This document shows positions 1 to 4,654 of a DNA stretch of 5,405 nucleotides, in pieces. Numbering within the stretch: the first letter of the stretch is position 1; each line of letters opens with the position of its first letter. The translations under genes were made by a program, and so were the position numbers. The notes under the pieces were generated by a model that was given only the letters and a program-made list of their open reading frames with translations, searched no databases and was not told the DNA's origin. The stretch is from contig JABDOO010000117.1 of NCBI GenBank assembly GCA_013043295.1, positions 1 through 5,405 on the forward strand, given 5' to 3'. The DNA comes from Candidatus Nitrosopumilus sp. (GTDB taxonomy: Archaea; Thermoproteota; Nitrososphaeria; Nitrososphaerales; Nitrosopumilaceae).

Positions 1-1042
1 ATAGCATGCTCAATTCAATTGCAAACAGTTGAGCCAAAAAGAAGACAGCTATTACCTGGTATAACGCAGTTCCATCCATATTCACAGTTGTCCCTAAAGG
101 AATTACAAATTTTGAAACTCTAGTATCTATTTTCAGATCATCCTCTGCAGTCTTTAATGTGACAGGCATTGTTGCCATTGAACTTGCAGTTGAAAAAGCT
201 AAAGTTTGAGGATTACGGAATTTCAAAAAGGTGGATGAGATTGGTCTTTTTGCTACAAACTTTAAGAATAATGCATAAACCAATAGCATGATTCCAAGAC
301 CCAGAACAACAGTTCCCATGTATACACCTAATCCAACCATTGTACCTATACCAACTTTGGCAACCATGCCAACAATCAATCCAAAAACGGCAAACGGTAC
401 AATCTTCATAGAAATTAACAAAATGTGTAATGTTACTTTTTGAATTGATTCTAGCAAATCAAGTAATGGTTTAACAGATTCTTTTGGAAGAACAGTCATA
501 GATAATCCTACAATGAGTGCCATCACTAAGATGCTAAACATCTGACCTTCAAGATATGACGCAATTGGATTTCTTGGAATAATGTTTGATACAGCATTAG
601 GAATATCTTCAAGCGAAAATCCTTCTGTGACTTTTAAATCATCTTCAGAAAGATCATGGGTGTCTTGAAGTGCAGTAAGATCTAAAATACTTCCTGGAGC
701 TATTACTGATGCCAGAAATATTGCTATAAGTATTGCAATAGTTGTTGTAATTACAAAATAAACTCCAATTCCAATTCCCAGCGTTTTGAGTTTATCTTTT
801 GCTCCTAAATTAGTAATAGCCACAACAATAGAGGCAAAAATTAATGGAACAATAATCATCAAAATTACACTCAAAAAGATGTTAGCAGGAATTTTTAGAT
901 ATGATGATAATGAATCCAAAGTATCATCATCTAATCCAACACCCACATCATCTCCTAAAACTAATCCTACTCCAAGTCCAATAATTAAGGAAAGGACAAC
1001 TTGGAGCCACAAGTTTTTGAAAATATAATTTTTAAACGTCAT
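1..1042 (-). CDS. Sodium:dicarboxylate / amino-acid symporter (SDF/DAACS family), C-terminus cut off by window edge
   Basis: A secondary transporter that would import dicarboxylates or acidic amino acids with Na+ or H+ across the cytoplasmic membrane. I translated 347 residues from ATG 1042; an in-frame TAA directly precedes that ATG, so no longer start is possible. Hydrophobic segments recur at about residues 12-30, 52-76, 88-113, 168-186, 203-228, 233-263 and 313-343. The family hallmarks are the HP1 serine-rich hairpin (STASSMATMPVT, 284-295) and the TM7 sodium/substrate motif NMDGTALY (321-328). A hydrophilic acidic loop (about 120-150) separates early helices. The missing end should hold HP2 and TM8, whose Asp/Arg residues decide substrate choice, so glutamate, aspartate, succinate or fumarate cannot be told apart. 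Compared with GltPh as I recall it, the HP1 arginine is Ala here and the third HP1 serine is Met. It is divergent from the deoxyhypusine-synthase-like gene across a 78-nt gap. I see no clear leaderless TATA box for it. Confidence 0.95.
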   Translation of the reverse strand, partial: MTFKNYIFKNLWLQVVLSLIIGLGVGLVLGDDVGVGLDDDTLDSLSSYLKIPANIFLSVILMIIVPLIFASIVVAITNLGAKDKLKTLGIGIGVYFVITTTIAILIAIFLASVIAPGSILDLTALQDTHDLSEDDLKVTEGFSLEDIPNAVSNIIPRNPIASYLEGQMFSILVMALIVGLSMTVLPKESVKPLLDLLESIQKVTLHILLISMKIVPFAVFGLIVGMVAKVGIGTMVGLGVYMGTVVLGLGIMLLVYALFLKFVAKRPISSTFLKFRNPQTLAFSTASSMATMPVTLKTAEDDLKIDTRVSKFVIPLGTTVNMDGTALYQVIAVFFLAQLFAIELSML

Positions 1043-1090
1043 TTAGTACACAGTTTGATTTTCAACCTCTATCAAAAAGGATTCGATAGT

Positions 1091-1098
1091 ATTATTTA
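1091..1098 (+). promoter_or_regulatory. Putative TATA box of the deoxyhypusine-synthase-like gene
   Basis: ATTATTTA is centred about 26.5 nt upstream of ATG 1121, the spacing expected if transcription starts at the start codon (leaderless mRNA). Read on the other strand it is TAAATAAT and could serve the symporter with a leader of roughly 25 nt. A short inverted repeat, CTATC (1069-1073) with GATAG (1085-1089), lies between this box and the symporter start and might be an operator. All of this is inferred from position and base composition only. Confidence 0.45.
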
Positions 1099-1120
1099 CC
1101 AAAAAAATTAATTTTCAAAC

Positions 1121-2215
1121 ATGGATCCTCACAAATTTCATGGTAAAGACATACCACACATAAAATTAGATCCAAAAATGACCATAGAGGATTTGGTCAA
1201 CGTATTTGCAAGTTCTGGGTATAATGGAAGACAGCTTGGAGATGCTGCAAAACTTTATGCAAAAATGATAAAAGAAAATGCGACAATTTGTCTAACTGTG
1301 TCAGGGGCCTTGACACCAGTTGGATTTGGAGGAATAATCAAATCTTTAATTGAAAGGGGATTCATTGATTGGATTGTAACAACAGGTGCTAATGTCTATC
1401 ACGAGGATCATTTTGCATGGGGACTTCCAGTTAAACAAGGAAGTTTTGATGTTGATGACATGAAATTATACGAAAACGAAATTGTTAGAATTAGAGATGT
1501 GTATATTAAATTTCAGGAAACATTAGAAGCTCAAGATAAACTGGTTCAAAAAATGTTTGGCGAAGATTTTCCCGATAAGCCATTCACTACAGCAGAATTT
1601 TGCAATTTGATGGGGAAAATAAGTAAAGAAAAAGCAAAACATCCAGAAAAAAGTTTCATAACAACTGCTTATGATTACGATGTACCAGTTTACATTTCAA
1701 CAATTAAAGATTCATCATTAGCACTGAATTTGGCAGTGCATAGATTACGAGACAAGCCATATAATTTAGACTTTGTAAGGGAGATTATCGAGCAAGCTGC
1801 AATTCTTTATGATTCAAAAAAATCAGGGATTTTGGAATTAGGTGGAGGAGTGCCAAAGAATACTGCACAACAGACAGGACCTCTATTAGATCAAATACTA
1901 AGGAGAGAAGATGGGGGTCAAGATTACATTATTCAGATAACTGATGCCCGTCCAGATACAGGAGGCTTATCCGGAGCTACATTACAGGAAGGAAAAAGTT
2001 GGGGTAAAGTTCAAGATGCACATAATGGAATGGTGACAGTTTATGCGGATGCTACAATTGCATTTCCAATTCTTGCACTATATGTTCTCAGCAATCAAAA
2101 AAGCAGGAAACCAAAAAGACTATACAAAAAACTGGATAAACTATACAAAAAACTCAGTGATGACTATTTTAAAAACCCTGAAAATAAAATTAAAAAATCT
2201 AAAAAGAGAAACTAA
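1121..2215 (+). CDS. Deoxyhypusine synthase family protein (DHS-like)
   Basis: A 364-residue member of the NAD-dependent deoxyhypusine synthase fold family. Canonical DHS moves the aminobutyl group of spermidine onto a lysine of aIF5A; relatives make homospermidine instead. Visible landmarks are the early SGALTPVGFGGIIKSLIERG segment (61-80), VTTGANVYHEDHFAWG (86-101) in the place of the usual TTGG...HD region, the LELGGGVPKN glycine loop (238-247), DARPDTGGLSGA (275-286), and SWGK (293-296), whose Lys296 matches the catalytic Lys329 of human DHS. The usual KHH after the glycine loop is KNT, so the spermidine-contacting His288 of the human enzyme is Asn247. This form resembles the bacterial/cyanobacterial DHS-like branch, so substrate and product are uncertain and I give no gene symbol. 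The C-terminus (about 326-364) is a very basic tail with a duplicated LYKKL heptad. ATG 1121 fits a leaderless start. The stop codon interlocks with that of the next, convergent gene. Confidence 0.9.
   Translation: MDPHKFHGKDIPHIKLDPKMTIEDLVNVFASSGYNGRQLGDAAKLYAKMIKENATICLTVSGALTPVGFGGIIKSLIERGFIDWIVTTGANVYHEDHFAWGLPVKQGSFDVDDMKLYENEIVRIRDVYIKFQETLEAQDKLVQKMFGEDFPDKPFTTAEFCNLMGKISKEKAKHPEKSFITTAYDYDVPVYISTIKDSSLALNLAVHRLRDKPYNLDFVREIIEQAAILYDSKKSGILELGGGVPKNTAQQTGPLLDQILRREDGGQDYIIQITDARPDTGGLSGATLQEGKSWGKVQDAHNGMVTVYADATIAFPILALYVLSNQKSRKPKRLYKKLDKLYKKLSDDYFKNPENKIKKSKKRN
2119..2154 (+). repeat. Tandem 21-nt repeat in the 3' end of the DHS-like gene
   Basis: ACTATACAAAAAACT occurs at 2119-2133 and again at 2140-2154, a period of exactly 21 nt. 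In protein it gives two copies of the heptad LYKKL(D/S)(K/D) at residues 334-347, in a lysine-rich predicted helix. The period being a multiple of three keeps the frame. Confidence 0.7.
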
Positions 2216-2424
2216 AACTTGCTATATCTAGCACGCTCAAGATCACGATCATCTTTAGATTCTTTCTTGTATTCTTTGTAATGTTCTTTACAAAGAACAG
2301 TTTTCTTCCCAGTAGAATCTACACGTAGTCCAGCAGCTTCAACTTTTGTGGTATTAAGTGAACGTGCGCCATCGTTTTCACAGCCTTCAAAATTACATTT
2401 TGCACCTTTTGACACTATTCCCAT
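2212..2424 (-). CDS. Small conserved-type hypothetical protein, putative zinc-binding
   Basis: A 70-residue basic protein, starting at ATG 2424. It has a CX4C pair (Cys10, Cys15) and a CX2H pair (Cys45, His48) separated by about 30 residues, a layout that could hold one zinc ion. A highly charged helix follows (about 49-70, rich in Lys, Glu, Asp and Arg). No family is recognised and no function is claimed; RNA, ribosome or DNA binding would suit the size and charge but is a guess. An in-frame TTG lies six bases upstream (2430-2428), but the TATA box at 2445-2453 is best spaced for the ATG. It is divergent from the S25e gene (122-nt gap holding both promoters) and convergent with the DHS-like gene, sharing 4 nt at the stops. 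Confidence 0.75.
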   Translation of the reverse strand: MGIVSKGAKCNFEGCENDGARSLNTTKVEAAGLRVDSTGKKTVLCKEHYKEYKKESKDDRDLERARYSKF

Positions 2425-2444
2425 ATCCAATAGTAATCAAGATG

Positions 2445-2453
2445 TTATTTATA
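2445..2453 (-). promoter_or_regulatory. TATA box of the small zinc-binding protein gene
   Basis: On the minus strand this reads TATAAATAA, centred 25 nt upstream of ATG 2424. The spacing supports a leaderless transcript beginning at or next to that ATG and argues against the TTG at 2430. Confidence 0.6.
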
Positions 2454-2516
2454 CTTGAAAATTATTTATTTCATACAAATCATGATTCTGAGTATTAATC
2501 AAAAATTGGTTCATCG

Positions 2517-2522
2517 TTTATA
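2517..2522 (+). promoter_or_regulatory. TATA box of the S25e ribosomal protein gene
   Basis: TTTATA centred about 27.5 nt upstream of ATG 2547, followed by a T-rich stretch with no Shine-Dalgarno-like sequence at a usual distance. This fits a leaderless ribosomal-protein transcript. Confidence 0.65.
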
Positions 2523-2546
2523 AGAGGAATATTTTTTTCTAGTTTT

Positions 2547-2855
2547 ATGGGTGGAGCAAAAAAACCAACAACTGCTAATAAAGATAAATCAGCAGGTTCC
2601 AAAGACACAAAGAAGAAAAAGGACAAGGGTGAAGGCGGACCAAAAAAAGCTGAAATTACAGTTATGGTTAATGAACAACAAGCTTTGAAAATAATTCAAA
2701 ATTCCAAAGTTGTAACAGTTCAGGATCTTGCAAGACAAACAGGAGTAAAGATTTCAGCAGCAAATGCATTTCTCAAAGAATCTACTACTAAAGGAATTGT
2801 AAAAAGAGTCGGCGGATATTCAGGCCACCATTTGTATCAAGCAGTATCCTCATAG
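2547..2855 (+). CDS. rps25e: 30S ribosomal protein S25e
   Basis: A 102-residue archaeal/eukaryotic small-subunit ribosomal protein with no bacterial counterpart. Residues 1-35 form a lysine-, glycine- and serine-rich flexible tail, as in eukaryotic S25. Residues about 37-100 form the winged-helix core: the helix with NEQQALKIIQNSKVVTVQDLA (two parts, 42-62), the turn and recognition helix around GVKISAANAFLKESTTKGIVKRV (66-88), and the wing ending SGHHLYQAV (92-100). Length and layout match archaeal S25e. It stands alone with its own TATA box rather than in a ribosomal-protein operon. Its last 19 nt overlap the 3' end of the convergent cyclophilin-like gene. Confidence 0.92.
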   Translation: MGGAKKPTTANKDKSAGSKDTKKKKDKGEGGPKKAEITVMVNEQQALKIIQNSKVVTVQDLARQTGVKISAANAFLKESTTKGIVKRVGGYSGHHLYQAVSS

Positions 2856-3223
2856 ATACAAAAAACATCACCAGATTTTACATCTTTTAATGCATCAATA
2901 TCTCCAGATAGTTTTCCAATAGGAGTCATAGTTTTTGCAAATACCGCATCATTTAGAAAAAAACAGATACTACCAGTTGAGGGTAAAAAAGTCACATCGC
3001 CTTTTTTGAATTCTGAACGAGATCTTTCAATTCCCGAATCGACACTTGTTTCAAAATACAAAATACTTTTTCCCATTAAATGAGCATGACCTTCTAGAGG
3101 CAAAGATCTCATTATTGTGCCAACTGTTCTTGGTGAAAGGTGGCGTTTAAGATCACATGAAATTTTTGCTTTTCCTCTAATTTCTAATACTAGCTGTTTT
3201 CTGGAGACTGAAGTAGTACTCAA
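2837..3223 (-). CDS. Cyclophilin-like fold protein (TM1367/DUF369-type)
   Basis: A 128-residue protein resembling the archaeal/bacterial cyclophilin-like family (Pfam Cyclophil_like, TM1367 type). The points of resemblance are SPRTVGTIMRSLPLEGHA (30-47) in the place where the family has a T-V...ALP-eG segment, ILYFETSV (54-61), the strand GDVTFLPSTGSICFFL (75-90), and PIGKLSGDIDALKDVKSGD (101-119). Members have a cyclophilin-type barrel, but peptidyl-prolyl isomerase activity is not established and the role is unknown. There is no signal peptide, so it is probably cytoplasmic. The start is taken as TTG 3223: no in-frame ATG lies near it upstream, the first internal ATG (residue 38) would cut into the conserved domain, and the TATA box at 3246-3253 is 26.5 nt away. 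It is divergent from rpoK through that same box and overlaps S25e at its 3' end. Confidence 0.82.
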   Translation of the reverse strand: MSTTSVSRKQLVLEIRGKAKISCDLKRHLSPRTVGTIMRSLPLEGHAHLMGKSILYFETSVDSGIERSRSEFKKGDVTFLPSTGSICFFLNDAVFAKTMTPIGKLSGDIDALKDVKSGDVFCIYEDTA

Positions 3224-3245
3224 TTTGTACTTTAAAATGATTAGA

Positions 3246-3253
3246 TTATATAA
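3246..3253. promoter_or_regulatory. Shared palindromic TATA box for the divergent cyclophilin-like and rpoK genes
   Basis: TTATATAA is its own reverse complement. Its centre (3249.5) is exactly midway between the two TTG start codons, 3223 on the minus strand and 3276 on the plus strand, that is 26.5 nt from each. Both genes can therefore be transcribed leaderless from the one element, with direction set by flanking BRE-like sequence or competition. Confidence 0.7.
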
Positions 3254-3275
3254 CGTTTTAAGGAAATTTTCTTAC

Positions 3276-3767
3276 TTGTCTGATGTCAAAGAACCTGAAT
3301 TGGTTGAAGCTCAACCATCTGAAATAATTGAATCAGAAGTGGAAGAGAATGCAGGATTAAACAAAGCACTAGACACATATCGAAAATTAATCGATAGAAA
3401 AGATCTTGTTGAACCATTGACAGAAAAAGAACAAGATAATCTTGAAAAAAGAATTAAAGAAATTGAATCAAGAGAAGTGGTTGAAAAAATTGAAGACCAT
3501 GATCCAGTAGAGATCCCTTGTGAAAAAAACAAAATCACTATAGGTCCACCAACATTAACAAGGTTTGAAAAAGCAAGAATAATGGGTGCTAGAGCATTAC
3601 AATTATCACTAGGGGCACCACCATTCATCCCAATTCCAAAAACTGCAAGAATTTCATTAGACATATCAATGGAAGAACTAGAACAAAGAGTAATTCCAAT
3701 TACAATCAGAAGAGTGCTTCCAAATGGAGATTATCAAAATATTCCAATTGATTATTTTGAAAAATGA
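3276..3767 (+). CDS. rpoK: DNA-directed RNA polymerase subunit K (RpoK / Rpb6 / omega homologue) with long N-terminal extension
   Basis: A subunit of the archaeal RNA polymerase that clamps the large subunit and helps assembly. The core is at residues 92-163: LTRFEKARIMGARALQLSLG (94-113), then VIPITIRRVLPNGDYQNIPI (139-158), closely parallel to eukaryotic Rpb6 (TKYERARVLGTRALQ, IPIIIRRYLPDGSYED). Archaeal RpoK is usually only about 55-95 residues; here an acidic start (SDVKEPELVEAQPSEIIESEVEE, split at 2-24) and a charged, probably coiled-coil helix (about 28-75) add some 90 residues. The start is chosen at TTG 3276 from the TATA spacing. ATG 3237, in frame, lies upstream of the TATA box and would give 176 residues. 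The frame stays open to 3117, but that stretch is the antisense of the cyclophilin-like gene. Alba follows 57 nt downstream on the same strand. Confidence 0.92.
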   Translation: MSDVKEPELVEAQPSEIIESEVEENAGLNKALDTYRKLIDRKDLVEPLTEKEQDNLEKRIKEIESREVVEKIEDHDPVEIPCEKNKITIGPPTLTRFEKARIMGARALQLSLGAPPFIPIPKTARISLDISMEELEQRVIPITIRRVLPNGDYQNIPIDYFEK

Positions 3768-3795
3768 ATCAATGGTCGATAAAACTTAAAAGAAC

Positions 3796-3802
3796 ATAAA
3801 AT
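3796..3802 (+). promoter_or_regulatory. Possible TATA box of the Alba gene
   Basis: ATAAAAT, centred 26 nt upstream of ATG 3825. A second A/T element, CTTAAAA (3785-3791), is 31 nt from ATG 3819. The 57-nt gap after rpoK therefore probably carries a separate promoter, though read-through from rpoK is also possible since no T-run terminator is seen there. Confidence 0.4.
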
Positions 3803-3824
3803 TTCTAAATATTGAATAATGCTC

Positions 3825-4133
3825 ATGGAAGAGACAACTGAACTGCGTGGTCAAGAGCAGACCGAAAAGTCTGATGAAGCCACCATACAAATTGGAAATT
3901 ATCCAGTGATGGAATCAGCACTTGAAGTACTAACAATTTTAGGTAAAAAAAAGAAAATTATTTTAAAATCAAAGGGAAATTCTATTCCTAATGCAGTTGC
4001 AGTAGCAAACATCATAACAGAAAAAATGCTAGTAGGAAATTCAAAAGTTCAGAAAATTAATTTAGACACAGTAGCTGCTGCTGGAATTGGGAACATGACA
4101 TCTACAATTGAAATTATTTTAATTAAAAACTAG
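3825..4133 (+). CDS. albA: Alba family nucleic-acid-binding chromatin protein
   Basis: A 102-residue Alba protein, an abundant small DNA/RNA-binding architectural protein of archaea. The Alba core is IQIGNYPVMESALEVLTIL (21-39), then KKIILKSKGNSIPNAVAVAN (43-62), and the closing strand STIEIILIKN (93-102). An acidic, polar tail (1-19) precedes it. Against Sulfolobus Alba (IGKKPVMNY, KARGRAISK) the two lysines after IG are Asn25-Tyr26, the arginines of KARGR become K50 and N52, the following lysine is Asn56, and the Phe of RFLP is Met68, so several DNA-contact and dimer-dimer positions differ. The start is uncertain between ATG 3825 and ATG 3819 (two extra residues); 3825 suits the TATA spacing. 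Its TAG stop interlocks with the stop of the convergent HTH gene in the shared tetranucleotide CTAG. Confidence 0.92.
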   Translation: MEETTELRGQEQTEKSDEATIQIGNYPVMESALEVLTILGKKKKIILKSKGNSIPNAVAVANIITEKMLVGNSKVQKINLDTVAAAGIGNMTSTIEIILIKN

Positions 4134-4549
4134 TAAACACTGCCAGGGCCCTTTAGAAGCATATTTTCGCATTCTTTACACACTTGCTCATCAATATTAG
4201 ATTCTAAATTATGATGAATCTCACAAATTAACAAACTAGATTTGATGTAATTGCATAATCCAATAAATTTTGAAAGACTCGATGGAGTGTAAGCCATATC
4301 AGATGATAGACTGTCACTTAATTCATCTATCATTATTGTAACTTGTTCTTCTGCTAACAGTTTAGCAATTAAAGAAGGATCACCGCGAGTTCCACGAATG
4401 TAATTACTAATTGCAGCTTGTGTCACACCAAGCATTTTAGAGATTTCATCCTCTCGGATATTATGATCCTCGGCAAGTTTTTTGGCAAGAATTGCACGTA
4501 GTGCAGGGATTAAAGTTTTAGATTCTATTTCTGCAGGAAGTAGCAACAC
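4130..4549 (-). CDS. XRE-type helix-turn-helix transcriptional regulator (COG2522-like)
   Basis: A 139-residue predicted DNA-binding regulator. The N-terminal half has the pattern I know from the archaeal COG2522 group: LIPALRAILAKKLAEDHNI (13-31), then the HTH EDEISKMLGVTQAAISNYIRG (33-53; recognition helix about 43-52). A helical middle (58-82) and a C-terminal part with Cys99, Cys109, His112/His113 and a CX2C pair (Cys124, Cys127) follow; the last cysteines could bind metal or sense redox state. Ligand and targets are unknown. The start is GTG 4549: an in-frame TGA lies two codons upstream, so only this GTG, the next codon TTG 4546, or internal codons are possible. A GAGG sequence touches the start, and a TATA-like box is 25 nt upstream. 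It is divergent from the asparagine-synthetase-like gene, which is a candidate target, and convergent with Alba (4-nt overlap at the stops). Confidence 0.87.
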   Translation of the reverse strand: MLLLPAEIESKTLIPALRAILAKKLAEDHNIREDEISKMLGVTQAAISNYIRGTRGDPSLIAKLLAEEQVTIMIDELSDSLSSDMAYTPSSLSKFIGLCNYIKSSLLICEIHHNLESNIDEQVCKECENMLLKGPGSVY

Positions 4550-4570
4550 TCCTCAAGAATCAGATTAAGG

Positions 4571-4577
4571 ATTTAAA
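4571..4577 (-). promoter_or_regulatory. TATA-like box of the HTH regulator gene
   Basis: On the minus strand TTTAAAT, centred 25 nt upstream of GTG 4549. It lies directly beside the TTACAATGTAA dyad at 4580-4590. Confidence 0.5.
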
Positions 4578-4579
4578 GT

Positions 4580-4590
4580 TTACAATGTAA
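4580..4590. promoter_or_regulatory. Short dyad, possible operator for the HTH regulator
   Basis: TTACA-A-TGTAA is an inverted repeat with 5-bp arms and a 1-nt centre. It is immediately upstream of the TATA-like box of the HTH gene, in the gap shared with the asparagine-synthetase-like gene. The 12-mer TTTACAATGTAA containing it (4579-4590) recurs at 4878-4889 inside that second gene. An autoregulatory site is inferred from position and symmetry only. Confidence 0.3.
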
Positions 4591-4624
4591 TGAGAATGGA
4601 TTTTCAAGCCTCATCAGGCATATC

Positions 4625-4632
4625 TATTTTAA
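4625..4632 (+). promoter_or_regulatory. Possible TATA box of the asparagine-synthetase-like gene
   Basis: TATTTTAA, centred about 26.5 nt upstream of TTG 4655. It is weaker than the other boxes in the window; it supports a leaderless TTG (or the adjacent GTG at 4652) start. Confidence 0.35.
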
Positions 4633-4654
4633 TTTCAAAATTACACCAAGAGTG

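Noticed and set aside
786..1028. Plus-strand 80-codon open frame inside the symporter gene
   Set aside because: It is antisense to a well-conserved transporter with family motifs, and its own product is low-complexity Thr/Pro/Ser/Lys with no domain features.
2043..2231. Plus-strand 62-codon frame overlapping the end of the DHS-like gene
   Set aside because: A shifted-frame shadow of the DHS-like coding sequence with no independent promoter or recognisable protein features.
2283..2298. Inverted repeat GTTCTTT-AC-AAAGAAC with 7-bp arms
   Set aside because: It lies inside the codons of the Cys45/His48 region of the small zinc protein, has almost no loop for an RNA hairpin and no T-run, so it is most simply a coding coincidence.
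3117..3275. Upstream extension of the rpoK frame to ATG 3117 or ATG 3237
   Set aside because: This stretch is antisense to the cyclophilin-like gene or lies upstream of the shared TATA box; the spacing and the acidic start at TTG 3276 fit better. ATG 3237 remains a lesser alternative.
3311..3664. Minus-strand 117-codon frame across rpoK
   Set aside because: Antisense shadow of the RpoK coding region; its Ser/Ile/Leu-rich product arises from reversing charged codons.
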